NCBI GenBank assembly: GCA_017161655.1
Contig: JADFCV010000010.1
Coordinates: 1 to 64,000, forward strand
Direction: 5' to 3'
Length of the DNA: 64,000 nt
Source: Candidatus Sumerlaeota bacterium
GTDB taxonomy: Bacteria > Sumerlaeota > Sumerlaeia > Sumerlaeales > Sumerlaeaceae
Position 1 is the first letter of the stretch; every line of letters starts with the position of its first letter. A program made the position numbers and the translations under genes. Under the pieces are notes generated by a model that saw only the letters and a list, made by a program, of their open reading frames with translations, did no database searches and was not told the origin of the DNA. This document shows positions 7,212 through 16,700 of this stretch, in pieces.

Positions 7212-9527
7212 ATGGGCAAGCTAGTTGACAGAGCTCGCCGTACCATCGAAAGCCGGAGTGCTGCGGGTCGAGCACGCAGACCGACTATCGCCTCAAGCTT
7301 CGATTGGGTCATGCGGTGGCTCATGGTCATCGTCGTGTGGATGGGTCTGGTTGTCATCGTCGGCCCAATCCCGCGTATTGTTCCGTTTCGCGCTGAGGTT
7401 GGCCAGCAGTGGGTTGAGGGGGATGTCATCACCCCTTTCACCCTTGCCGTAGAGGATGTTGATCAGGCAGCTCGCGACGAAGCCGAGATTCGATCGCATC
7501 ACGCAAAGATTTTTGTCCATGATACTGCGGTTGAGCGCAGCACCGTCGAGAATATCGAAAACATTTTGCGCGAAGCAAGCAGGGTGCGGGACCATGCTAG
7601 CTCCCAATCAGTGTTCCAAAAGAAACTGCGCACAGTTTACGGCGTGGAGTTATCGCCTCCTGTTTGCCAGTTCCTTATCGCTCATGCCGACGATCCGCGG
7701 CTCCGAACGGATCTGCTGGAAGCTGTTCGGGTTCTCTATTCCGACCGCGGCATCACGAACGACAAGCGCATGTTGACAGGAGCTGCCCTCGCCGGGCGCC
7801 TTCGTATTCTCAGTTCTGCCCCGAGTTTTTTTGACCGCTCCACGACGTTCTCAGCGGAGCGGGTATTGGAATATCCGGCTGAGGTTGAGAACTTCCTGGA
7901 GCGTCGCGCTTTCTCTCGTGCTCCCGTGGCGCCAGAGTGGAGAAAAACGTACGTGGAGTTACTCATTCCTTTACTAAGGCCAAATATCGTCTACAGCGAG
8001 CATCTCACGGCAGAGTCTCTTGAAACCGCGCTCAAAAAAGCCCATCGAAAACTCGAAATAGCTCCGGGCGAGCGTGTCATCACACGTGGGGAGCGCTTGT
8101 CTGCCCTTCAGGTCGAACTGTTGGGTCTCCTCGATAAAAAATTGCGTCGTTATGACGCGCTGCGTCTTTTTTCAAATGCTCTGATTCTTGCCCTGGGCAT
8201 AGCGTTTGTGGCTGGTTTTGCGCAACGCTACGTTCGAGATTTCGCGTTTACGCCTGCCCGCATCGCCATGCTCGCGCTTCCTTCCGTGTTCGCCTTAGCG
8301 GTAGGAAAGTTCGTTTTCACGCTTTCCGAAGACGTCGTGTTGGCCACCTTTGCCTACCCCGCCGGCCTTATTGGAATGCTGGGTGTGATCCTGTTCGAGC
8401 CCCAACTTGCCATCGTAGTCTCGTTGGTCTCAGCGCTTGCAGCTGGCCTAGCGTTTCAGGGTAGCTTTTGGCCGACTTTCGTCGGCGCCGTGAGTGGGCT
8501 TGCCGGCGTGGTTTTTCTCCATTCGGTTCGCGAGCGTCGCGAGGTGCTCATGGCAGGTCTGCGTCTTGCTGGGCTTAACGCCCTCCTGGCCATTGTGAGC
8601 GCTGTCATGTTTAATCGGCTCGCGATCAGAACTGATGTCACGCTTCTCGCAGTTGGAAATGGGCTTGCCTGTTACGTGCTAGCGGTTGGGGGGCTCCCGC
8701 TGTTCGAAAGTTTATTCGGGGTAGTGACCGATGTGCGCCTCATGGAACTCACAAGCGTGGATCATCCGCTATTGCGCCTCATGGAAGAGCGGGCGCCGGG
8801 GTCGTATCAGCACGTTCTCAATGTCACCAAGCTCGCCGAACCAGCAGCGGAGCGCATCGGTGCAAATTATCTTCTTGTGCGTGCCGGCGCATATTTCCAC
8901 GATGTGGGAAAACTGCTGAAACCCAAATACTACACCGAAAATCAGGTCACTCCTGAGGAACGGCGCATCCACTCGCGTATATCTCCATTCCTGAGTTGCC
9001 TCATCATTAAGAACCACGTGCGAGAGGGCATCGAACTGGCCAAGCGCTTCCGCCTCCCCCAGCAAGTCATTGATTTCATTCCCCAGCATCACGGCACTTC
9101 CCTCATCAAATACTTTTATGAACAGGCGCGCCAGCAGCTAGGAACACAGGGTGCGACAGTTGATGAAGATGAATTCCGTTACCCAGGCCCAAAGCCTCAG
9201 ACCCGCGAAGCTGCCATTGTCATGCTTGCAGACGCTGTGGAAGCTACCGCGACAGCAAAATTCACCGGGAAAACGGTGCGCGAAGAAGATGTCTACCGAC
9301 TCGTTCGCCAGACCATCCAGGATAAGTTCAGCGATGGTCAGTTTGACGAATGCAAAATGACCTTCGAGGACTTGCACGAGATTTTCGAAGTGTTCGTGAA
9401 AACGCTTCTCAGCCGTTACCACCGCCGGGTCGATTATCCGCAGCCTGGCGAAGCTCGGTCCAGAATGGCCGGCACAGTGATCGTGCCCGAGCCGGCTTCA
9501 GCACCGGTGACCGGCAACAATTCCTGA
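7212..9527 (+). CDS. 7TM-HD family cyclic-di-AMP phosphodiesterase (PgpH/YqfF-like)
   Basis: The 771-residue protein has a membrane anchor near residues 35-55 and an extracytoplasmic 7TMR-HDED domain to about 315. About seven transmembrane helices follow to about 490, then a cytoplasmic HD domain. The HD metal motif is seen in 'GSYQHVLNVTKLAE' and 'GAYFHDVGKLLKPKYY' (His-Asp near residue 560), followed by 'PQHHGT' and 'MLADAVEATA'. PgpH proteins hydrolyse c-di-AMP to pApA in Firmicutes, and the architecture here is the same. Activity in this organism is inferred. It lies 42 bases after phoH, probably co-transcribed. No diadenylate cyclase gene is in the window. Confidence 0.92.
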   Translation: MGKLVDRARRTIESRSAAGRARRPTIASSFDWVMRWLMVIVVWMGLVVIVGPIPRIVPFRAEVGQQWVEGDVITPFTLAVEDVDQAARDEAEIRSHHAKIFVHDTAVERSTVENIENILREASRVRDHASSQSVFQKKLRTVYGVELSPPVCQFLIAHADDPRLRTDLLEAVRVLYSDRGITNDKRMLTGAALAGRLRILSSAPSFFDRSTTFSAERVLEYPAEVENFLERRAFSRAPVAPEWRKTYVELLIPLLRPNIVYSEHLTAESLETALKKAHRKLEIAPGERVITRGERLSALQVELLGLLDKKLRRYDALRLFSNALILALGIAFVAGFAQRYVRDFAFTPARIAMLALPSVFALAVGKFVFTLSEDVVLATFAYPAGLIGMLGVILFEPQLAIVVSLVSALAAGLAFQGSFWPTFVGAVSGLAGVVFLHSVRERREVLMAGLRLAGLNALLAIVSAVMFNRLAIRTDVTLLAVGNGLACYVLAVGGLPLFESLFGVVTDVRLMELTSVDHPLLRLMEERAPGSYQHVLNVTKLAEPAAERIGANYLLVRAGAYFHDVGKLLKPKYYTENQVTPEERRIHSRISPFLSCLIIKNHVREGIELAKRFRLPQQVIDFIPQHHGTSLIKYFYEQARQQLGTQGATVDEDEFRYPGPKPQTREAAIVMLADAVEATATAKFTGKTVREEDVYRLVRQTIQDKFSDGQFDECKMTFEDLHEIFEVFVKTLLSRYHRRVDYPQPGEARSRMAGTVIVPEPASAPVTGNNS

Positions 9528-9694
9528 AATGGGCTGCGCATGCAGTCGATACCTGTGGGTTTCGGCAGGGCCATAAAAGATTTCCGCTACGCCCCCCTGG
9601 GGTGCTGGCGGCATCACACAACGGCAAGAACTCCTTTGCGCGACGAACCTGAAGTGCCCAGAATTTCTCCCCCCGTACCGAAGGTAGAGCAATT

Positions 9695-10990
9695 GTGACA
9701 GAACACCCCGCAGAAGCAGACATCGCAATTATTGGTGGTGGAGCCTCGGGGCTTGCTGCTGCCATTTTCGCTGCAGAGCATGATCCAAAGCGAGTTTTGC
9801 GGATAGTCATTTTCGAAGGAGCCCAACGCATTGGGGCCAAAATCCTTGTCAGTGGTGGGGGGCGTTGCAACGTAACCAACGCCGAGGTGACAGAGAATGA
9901 TTTTTGGGGAAGCTCGCGGACCATTATACGCAATGTCCTTCGGAGCTTCGATGTTTCCCGAACAATCCAGTGGTTTCAAAGTCTCGGTGTGGAACTCGCG
10001 CGTGAGGAAAGCGGGAAATACTTTCCCGTGACCAATCGTGCAGCCAGCGTGCGCGATGCGCTTGTCAACGGTGCCATTCAGCGAGGATGTCGTATCTTGA
10101 GAGGCACACGCATTGAGAACCTTCTCCCAGCCTCCTGTGGCCTAAGGCTCACCTGGAGCCATGGGAACCAATCGTGCTTGGCGCGACGAGTGATTCTTGC
10201 CACAGGGGGACTTGCTCTTCCGAAGTCTGGTAGCGATGGAGCAGGGCTGCGTTGGCTGCGTGCGCTCGGACATACAATCATTGAGCCAGTTCCAGCCCTG
10301 GTGCCGCTCGTCCTGGCGCGTGAGAACTCCATCGGCGGCCGTTTTGCCGAGTTTTCCGGCGTCTCCTTCCCCTGCGTTGCCCGCTTTGTCAGTCATCAGG
10401 ATCATGTGACCTATGAGACGCGGGGTCCAGTGCTGTTCACGCATTTCGGGGTGAGTGGCCCTGCAATCCTCGATCTCTCACGCCACGTCACACGAGAACT
10501 TTTTCTCCACAGAAAACCCGTGGAAATCACGATTGGGCACATGAATTTTGAAACCCGGGACGCAGCAATTAATTTCCTCCAGAATCAGCGGCTGAAGCAT
10601 CCCCGCCGGCAGGTGGCGACAGTCCTTGCCGAACTCTATCCTGAACGCTTTGCCCACGCCCTTGCGGCAGAGTTGGCGCCCCGTCGCTTATGCGAATTGC
10701 GTCGTGATGAAATGCGGATGCTTGGGGCTCGCATGTCCGCCTTGCCCCTCAAGGTGATAGGCGACCGCGGATTTGCTGCGGCGGAAGTGACTGCTGGCGG
10801 AGTCTCTCTCCTGGAGGTGAATTGGCGCACGCTGGAGTCTCAAAAGGTTCCAGGAGTTCATCTCTGCGGGGAAATCCTTGATGTCGATGGGCGCCTGGGC
10901 GGGTTCAACTTTCAGTGGGCCTGGTCCAGTGCTTTTATTGCTGGGCGCGGCGCAGCTCTTGCGCTTCTTGCTGGGCAAAAATCAGGATAA
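9695..10990 (+). CDS. NAD(P)/FAD-dependent oxidoreductase, HI0933/YhiN/BaiN family
   Basis: The 431-residue flavoprotein starts at GTG 9695 with AAGGTAGAG upstream. It opens with the dinucleotide-binding motif 'IAIIGGGASGLAAAIFA'. The family signature 'GAKILVSGGGRCNVTNAEV' (about residues 47-65) and the C-terminal 'LCGEILDVDGRLGGFNFQWAWSSAFIAG' place it in the HI0933-like family. Its members are of mostly unknown function, with one characterised as a bile-acid reductase (BaiN). The physiological substrate is not readable here. A 167-base gap separates it from pgpH; that gap shows no clear terminator. Confidence 0.92.
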   Translation: MTEHPAEADIAIIGGGASGLAAAIFAAEHDPKRVLRIVIFEGAQRIGAKILVSGGGRCNVTNAEVTENDFWGSSRTIIRNVLRSFDVSRTIQWFQSLGVELAREESGKYFPVTNRAASVRDALVNGAIQRGCRILRGTRIENLLPASCGLRLTWSHGNQSCLARRVILATGGLALPKSGSDGAGLRWLRALGHTIIEPVPALVPLVLARENSIGGRFAEFSGVSFPCVARFVSHQDHVTYETRGPVLFTHFGVSGPAILDLSRHVTRELFLHRKPVEITIGHMNFETRDAAINFLQNQRLKHPRRQVATVLAELYPERFAHALAAELAPRRLCELRRDEMRMLGARMSALPLKVIGDRGFAAAEVTAGGVSLLEVNWRTLESQKVPGVHLCGEILDVDGRLGGFNFQWAWSSAFIAGRGAALALLAGQKSG

Positions 10991-11088
10991 GCTACTGCGT
11001 CGATGTTTTCCCTTTCAAACGGGGTTGTGATTGCGCGGAGCAGCCGCAACTTGAAGTGGGACTTGCTTTTGAGCTTTTCTCGCCACTG

Positions 11089-12360
11089 CTAAAAAGTCAT
11101 TCCGCACAGGTACGGCTCAAATTTCTTGGAGGGGCCAATAGATGCAAAGGAGACCGGGCGCTCCTTCAAATACCTCTCTGCCGCCTGGCAGATATCATCA
11201 GGCGTGACTGCATTGAGTTGCGCAAGCACTGTGTCCACGGGAATATAATCCCCGTAGAAAATTTCGCACTCTGCCAGCCGCCCCATTCGTGTTGCACTGT
11301 TTTCCATCCCAAGAATCAAAGAACTCTTAATTTGTTGGCGCGCGTTCTCGACCTCTTCCTCGCTAACACCCTGGGTGTAAAGCTTGCGAATCTCTTCGAG
11401 GCACAAACGGATGACCTGATGGATGTGCCGGGGGCTGGTTCCCCCGGTCACAGCGATGGCCCCCGTATCACGAAAAGAGCAGTCGAATGTGCCAATCGAG
11501 TACGCGAGACCATGCTTCTCACGGACCTCACGGAAAATACGCGAAGAAGTGGATCCCCCGAGGATCGTGCTCAAGATCGCGAACGCGTAGCGATCCTCAC
11601 TTCGCCGTGAGGGGCCATCAGTCCCCATGCAAAAATGGACCTGCTCAGTGTCGCGATCCAAATTGAAGCTTTGAAACGCCGGCGCAGGCGGCTCGATAGG
11701 ATTCCGTTCCCACCCGTTTGGTTCCAGTGGTTCAAAAATCCGTCGCAGCTGAGGTTCGATGCGTCGTAGATCAAAGTTGCCGGCAATGGCCACCACCATG
11801 CGGTCAGGCGCAAACTCGCGATTGAGATAGCGAAGAATGTCGTCCCGCGTGAAACGCTGAACTTGCTCAGGAGTCCCAAGGATAGGGCGTCCCAAAGCGT
11901 GATCAGCGTAGAGACGGTCCAGATACACGTCGAGCACGAGCTCATCGGGCGTGTCATTGTACATCTTGATTTCTTCGAGCACCACATTGCGCTCGCGTTC
12001 GATCTCTTCGGGAGCGAACACACTGTCGAGGTAGAGCTCCGCGAGCAGCTCGATCGCAGCGGAGAGGTGTTCGTCAATAACCTTGGCCGAGATCGAGATG
12101 TTCTCTTGTGTCGTGAAAGCGTTAAAATTTCCCCCAAGCTTATCCATGAGCACAGAAAGCGTCACAGCATCGTGATGCCGTGTGCCTTTGAAGAACATGT
12201 GCTCAACAAAATGCGACAGGCCGTGTTCTTCAGGTTTCTCGTTGCGACTTCCCACCTCGAGATAAATTCCTACCGACGCGCTTCGAACATAAGGAATGCG
12301 CTCAAGCACAATCCTCACGCCGTTGGGAAGCACAATCTTTTTGAATTGCTCCATCGTCAT
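11089..12360 (-). CDS. M16 family zinc peptidase (pitrilysin/mitochondrial processing peptidase type)
   Basis: The 423-residue protein has the inverted zinc motif HxxEH at residues 50-54 ('HFVEHMFFKGT'). The downstream Glu is in 'RNVVLEEIKMYNDTPDE' (about residue 130). 'GRPILGTPEQV' and 'REKHGLAYSIGTF' are typical of bacterial processing-peptidase-like M16B enzymes. The single-module length implies dimer formation, as is usual for this subfamily. It is likely cytoplasmic, with no signal peptide. The ATG at 12360 or the one two codons later (12354) could be the start. The gene stands alone, convergent with the flavoprotein gene after a 98-base gap. Confidence 0.94.
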   Translation of the reverse strand: MTMEQFKKIVLPNGVRIVLERIPYVRSASVGIYLEVGSRNEKPEEHGLSHFVEHMFFKGTRHHDAVTLSVLMDKLGGNFNAFTTQENISISAKVIDEHLSAAIELLAELYLDSVFAPEEIERERNVVLEEIKMYNDTPDELVLDVYLDRLYADHALGRPILGTPEQVQRFTRDDILRYLNREFAPDRMVVAIAGNFDLRRIEPQLRRIFEPLEPNGWERNPIEPPAPAFQSFNLDRDTEQVHFCMGTDGPSRRSEDRYAFAILSTILGGSTSSRIFREVREKHGLAYSIGTFDCSFRDTGAIAVTGGTSPRHIHQVIRLCLEEIRKLYTQGVSEEEVENARQQIKSSLILGMENSATRMGRLAECEIFYGDYIPVDTVLAQLNAVTPDDICQAAERYLKERPVSFASIGPSKKFEPYLCGMTF

Positions 12361-12863
12361 CCTTTGTTGTGTTTTCGCGGTGGGCTTTCGATTCCCGCCC
12401 GGCGGCTCGATAGAGCTTGCGCTTGTAGCTCTTCAGATGAAGCAACCGTTTGGGGCATTCTAAGATTACCCTCGAAAAAGGGCTACATTTAGCGCCAACC
12501 GCACGATTCAGCGCGGAGCAAGCCTGCATCCCTGCTGGCAAATGCCTGAGGGCGCCAAAGGCCCGTTGTGTTCGGACATGGGCATAAGCATTGATCATTC
12601 AATGATCAAAAGAGATTGGTTTTCAGGGCGAGATATTAGTACAATAGAAAATGAATTTGTTTTCTGGTAGGCCATTATCCCGCGTTTTTACAATGAATCC
12701 TGATTAAGTTTTGATTTTTAGCTATACATCTACTAGTTTTATCGTGAATAAGCCTCGTAAACCCCGGTACTCTTGAATGCTACTTGGTGGCGCGTTAGTC
12801 GCTGTTCAAGCGAGACAGCGCAATTTTTCCCATCCGATACATCTTAACGGTGAGTGAGTGACA
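12361..12863. other. AT-rich intergenic region between M16 peptidase and cysC
   Basis: About 500 bases without a supported gene, noticeably richer in A and T (12600-12780) than its surroundings. It serves as the divergent control region of the M16 peptidase and cysC genes. It contains a perfect 19-base palindrome (listed separately). I see no convincing promoter pair and no riboswitch-like fold. Minus-strand frames here lack protein-like sequence. Confidence 0.5.
12591..12609. promoter_or_regulatory. Perfect 19-base palindrome (candidate operator)
   Basis: TTGATCATTCAATGATCAA consists of two perfect 9-base arms around a single central C. It lies about 230 bases upstream of the M16 peptidase start and about 255 upstream of cysC. 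Dimeric helix-turn-helix regulators bind sites of this shape. No regulator gene is adjacent, so the protein that binds it is unknown. Confidence 0.35.
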
Positions 12864-13499
12864 ATGACGATTCAAAAAGCACAGAATATTACCTGGCACC
12901 CCGGCCACGTTACTCGTGAAGAGAGGGCAGCGCTGCTTGGCCAGCGCCCCTGCTGCCTTTGGTTCACAGGGTTGTCCGCTTGCGGGAAGAGCACCATTGC
13001 CATGGCGCTGGAGCAGGTCCTTATTCAGCGAGGTTATGTGGCCTATGTGCTCGATGGTGACAACATACGGCACGGCCTGAACAAAAATCTCGGCTTTTCC
13101 CCGGAGGATCGAGCGGAGAACATTCGGCGTATCGGTGAGGTCGCAAAGTTGTTCGTTGACGCCGGACTCATTGTAATAACGAGTTTCATCAGTCCTTATC
13201 GTGAGGACCGTGACAAAGTGCGTGCCCTCATGCATGCTGGTGAGTTTGTGGAGGTTTTTGTGGACGCACCCGTTGAGGTGTGCGGAGCTCGCGATCCAAA
13301 AGGACTTTACCAAAAAGCCCTCCGTGGCGAGATAACAAATTTCACCGGTGTGTCCCCGGATGCTCCCTACGAGGAACCTTTGGCCCCTGAGATCCATTTG
13401 CGAACCGATCAGCTTCCTGTCGACGAGTGCGTCGCTAAGCTCTTGAGCTACTTAGAGGACAACGGCTACTTGCTCGGAGGCGTGCGAAACGTTCGATAA
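12864..13499 (+). CDS. cysC: Adenylylsulfate (APS) kinase
   Basis: The 211-residue protein phosphorylates adenosine 5'-phosphosulfate to PAPS. The P-loop is 'GLSACGKST' (residues 36-44; most homologues have 'GLSGSGKST'). 'YVLDGDNIRHGLNKNLGFSPEDRAENIRRIGEVAKLF' is the diagnostic APS-kinase block, followed by 'SPYREDRDKVR' and 'GLYQKALRGEI'. ATG at 12864 is preferred; an in-frame GTG two codons upstream is possible. No sulfate adenylyltransferase or reductase gene lies next to it, so the gene acts from a solitary locus. It might serve sulfation or assimilatory sulfate reduction. Confidence 0.95.
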   Translation: MTIQKAQNITWHPGHVTREERAALLGQRPCCLWFTGLSACGKSTIAMALEQVLIQRGYVAYVLDGDNIRHGLNKNLGFSPEDRAENIRRIGEVAKLFVDAGLIVITSFISPYREDRDKVRALMHAGEFVEVFVDAPVEVCGARDPKGLYQKALRGEITNFTGVSPDAPYEEPLAPEIHLRTDQLPVDECVAKLLSYLEDNGYLLGGVRNVR

Positions 13500-13531
13500 G
13501 TCGGCGATTTGCCTGAAAAGTCACAGCCGCT

Positions 13532-13777
13532 TTACGACGTGGCTGGCTTGGTGGCTTTCCAATTCTCATACCATGTTCGAATCGCGTGGGCAAGTTCCGC
13601 GGCATTGGCCCATCGTTGCTCCTTGTTCTTCTCCAGGCACCGAAGTATGATCGCGTTGAGCTCGGTGGGAATTCCTGGAATGGGTCGTGCGGGCACACGG
13701 CAATGTTGGTAGGCAATGTCGCCCTCTGTGAATGGAGGTTTGCCTGCGAGCAGCTCGTAGAACATTATGCCGAGGGA
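13532..13777 (-). pseudogene. C-terminal kinase segment separated from the large kinase gene by an amber codon
   Basis: Directly after the TAG at 13778-13780, the same frame continues for 81 codons to a normal stop. It begins 'SLGIMFYELLAGKPPFTEG' and ends with 'RCLEKNKEQRWANAAEL', i.e. protein-kinase subdomains IX to XI including the conserved Arg. The sequence is fully kinase-like with no decay. It belongs to the preceding reading frame and should be read as one protein with it. On its own it has no visible ribosome binding site and would not be functional. Confidence 0.85.
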
Positions 13778-16700
13778 CTAAATATCCGCGCGATGGTCCA
13801 CAGGTTGGCCTTGAACCTGTTCTGGACTCATATAAAGAGGCGTTCCGATAATCGCTCCCGTCACGGTTTCGCTTGTCAGCTCGAGTGCTTTTGCAATTCC
13901 AAAATCGCTGAGCTTGGGAATTCCCTGTTCCGTGATCATGATGTTAGCCGGTTTGATGTCACGGTGGACGATGGAGTTGCGATGGGCATAGTCAAGTGCA
14001 TCGCAGATGGGCAAGATCAGCAGGATGGCTTCGTCTATGCTTAGCTTCCCCTTTTGCCTCAGATACCTTTTGAGATCCGTTCCCTTGACGAATTCCATCG
14101 AGATGTATTTCCGCCCCTTCTCCTCGCCGATATCGTGGATGCGCACGATGTTCGGATGAGCAAGGCGACGCGCAGCTCGCGCCTCTGCACGGAAGCGTTG
14201 CACTGCCTCTGGGTTTTGGGTCAGGTTTTCCGGAAGGATTTTGAGAGCCACAAACTCTTCTAGCTCATTATCGCGTGCTTTGTAGACAATTCCCATGGCC
14301 CCGCGACCAATCTCCTCCACCAGCTCGTAACGACTTCGGGCACGTTCGCCGAGCTGCGTGATGAGAGTAGAACGGTCGAGGGCTATGGGGTCACTTGTAG
14401 CCCCAGCAAGCATTTCAAACCGGTGTTTCACATCGCGATAACTCATATCCGCAGCGAAGAGTACGCGGTAGACCTGTTTCGCCCCTACGAAATCGTTCTT
14501 GGCTTCATAGCGCTGCGCAAGCGTGTAGAGAAGATCCTTCACTTCATCATCAATGAGAAGTTTGCGCAGCTCCTGGAAGGCAAACTCGAGCATGCCCTTT
14601 TCCATGAAGCAGCAGGCGAGCATTTTGATGGATTGGTTTTCGAAACGGAAGTCTTGAACGGTCTTTTGGAAGAGTGCGATGGCCTTGTCGTAAGCACCCT
14701 CGGCGAAGTAGAGTTTTGCGAGCTCAAAGCGAATCTCTGTCTCGTCTTTTTCCTGCAGCAGTTCTTCGTAGAGCTCTTTCAGTTCATTGCGCGCTTCGGG
14801 GTTTTTGGGCGCTATGCGATAAGCCTGTTCAAGCAACGCTCTCGCTGCTTCATGGTTTTCTGTTGCCCGTAAAAGCCGAGCTTTCCCGATCAGAGCGCGT
14901 TCGTTGAGTGGATCCTTACCCAGTACTCGATCATACGCCTGAAGGATAGCCTTCGACTCGCCGGGTTCCAGAGCCAGAAGATTCTCTAACTCATCACACA
15001 CTTCATTCATGCGTCCCATTTCGATGAGAAGGGTCACGAGAAACCAGTGCAAGTCGGCTCGGTCCGGAGCATGGGCGAGATAAAGGCGGGCTTCGTCTAA
15101 CAGACGTTGGTGATGTTCTGAGGATATGCGCAGGATTTCTGTCAGTTGGTCCAGGGCAGCACCGTAGCGACCAGCCATGGCATGGTGCCGCGCCAGCATA
15201 AACCTGATCGCAGGCTGATTTGGCGAGATTGCTAGTGCTTTCTCGTAGTATTGCGCAGCTTCCGCGTCTGTGCGATGCTTCCGAGCAAATGCCAGAGCAA
15301 CGTTCACCAACGCTTCGGCATCATCTGGGTGCTTTGCCAGGACATGCTGATACTGCGCAATTGCTTCGTCCAAACGATTTGACGCAAAGGATGCCTGCGC
15401 GAAAAGCTTTTGAACCTCCTCATTCTCCTTCTCGGCTTCGAGGAGCCAGCGTGCGAGCTTGAGCGCATCCTCGTATCGTTCCGTTTCAAGGTAGTGCTTG
15501 ACCAAAAAGATGCCGAGCTCAGGTGCCTGCGGCACTCTCCTTAAGGCCTTTTCAATGATTTGAATTGCTGCTGGATCCTTCCGACCAGCTGTGATGTAGG
15601 TACGAGCCAACGCTTCAAGATAGGTTGCGTTTTCCGGGTCCGTCGATAAAGCTTCTTCGTAAGCCGAGATGGTGTGCGGGCTGTAATCGCGTTGAAGTGC
15701 ATAAATCTCGGCTAAGCTGCAATACACGGCTGAGTTTGCATCTCCGAGTTCCAGCAATCTCTCCAACGCTGTCCGTGCACTCGCGTAATCACCTCGCTTA
15801 CGGCTCTCCGAAGCAAAAGCGCGCAAGAGAGGAATGTCATTGGGATTAGCCTCCGTTGCCCGAACAAGGATGTTGAAATCAGTCTCGTCGAGATTTTTGC
15901 CCAAGGTTGCTTGATCAGTGAGAGCTGCAGACCGGAGCAGCGTGGGATTGTTGGGGTCAAGCATGAGAGCACGTCTGTAAATGTCGCGCGCCTTTTCGTT
16001 AAAAAACTCTAAAGCGGAGTAACAGAATGCCAGCACAAGAGCCGTTTCGTCGTCGTGGGGATCAAGTTCGAACGCACGTTCAGCAAAGTTCTTTGCTTTT
16101 TCGTAGTGTCCTGCTTGAAGTTCGCACTTTGCAAGTTGGCGCAGAGCGGGGGTTGAGTCCGGATTCAGCGCCAGTAAACTCGAAGCGGCGGCGCGAGCGC
16201 GGTCGTCTACGCGGCGCGCAGCAGCCTGGGCACGGCATAGCCCCTCGAGAAAACGGGCGTCCTGTGTGCGCTCAGCAAATAGCTTCTCAAAGGTAGGCAA
16301 CGTTTTCTCGTTAAACTCATTTATGTCGAGGTAGAGTTCCGCCAGCCGCTCATGCAAATCCGGAGCCGCACAACCCTCTTTGTCCGCAATTCGGTAATGC
16401 TTGATTGCCTGTTCCTTCTCGCCTCTGGATTCAAAAACTTTTGCTGCACGGTAGGCAATCTCGGCACGGTCTTCTTCCAGAACTGCCAGCGCAATTTGGT
16501 ACAGTTCAAGCGCCTGGTCGTTTTCCACACCCGCTTCTGCATAGGCCTTGGCGAGTGCGAGTGTTACTTCGGAGTCATCAGGGAACGTGGCGTGCGCCTC
16601 TTCCAACAGCGGTATGGCCTCGGGACCTACGCGCCCCCACAAAATGTGGACTTTAGTCAGAAGCCGAAGAAAAGAAACATTCTTGGGATCTTTACGCCGC

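Noticed and set aside
12302-12598. Minus-strand open frame of about 98 codons upstream of the M16 peptidase
   Set aside because: Composition is not protein-like and it overlaps the peptidase start; no ribosome site.
13778-13780. TAG as a reassigned or pyrrolysine codon
   Set aside because: TAG ends other normal genes in this window (YraN at 2556-2558 and the response regulator at 22019-22021), and no pyl genes are seen.
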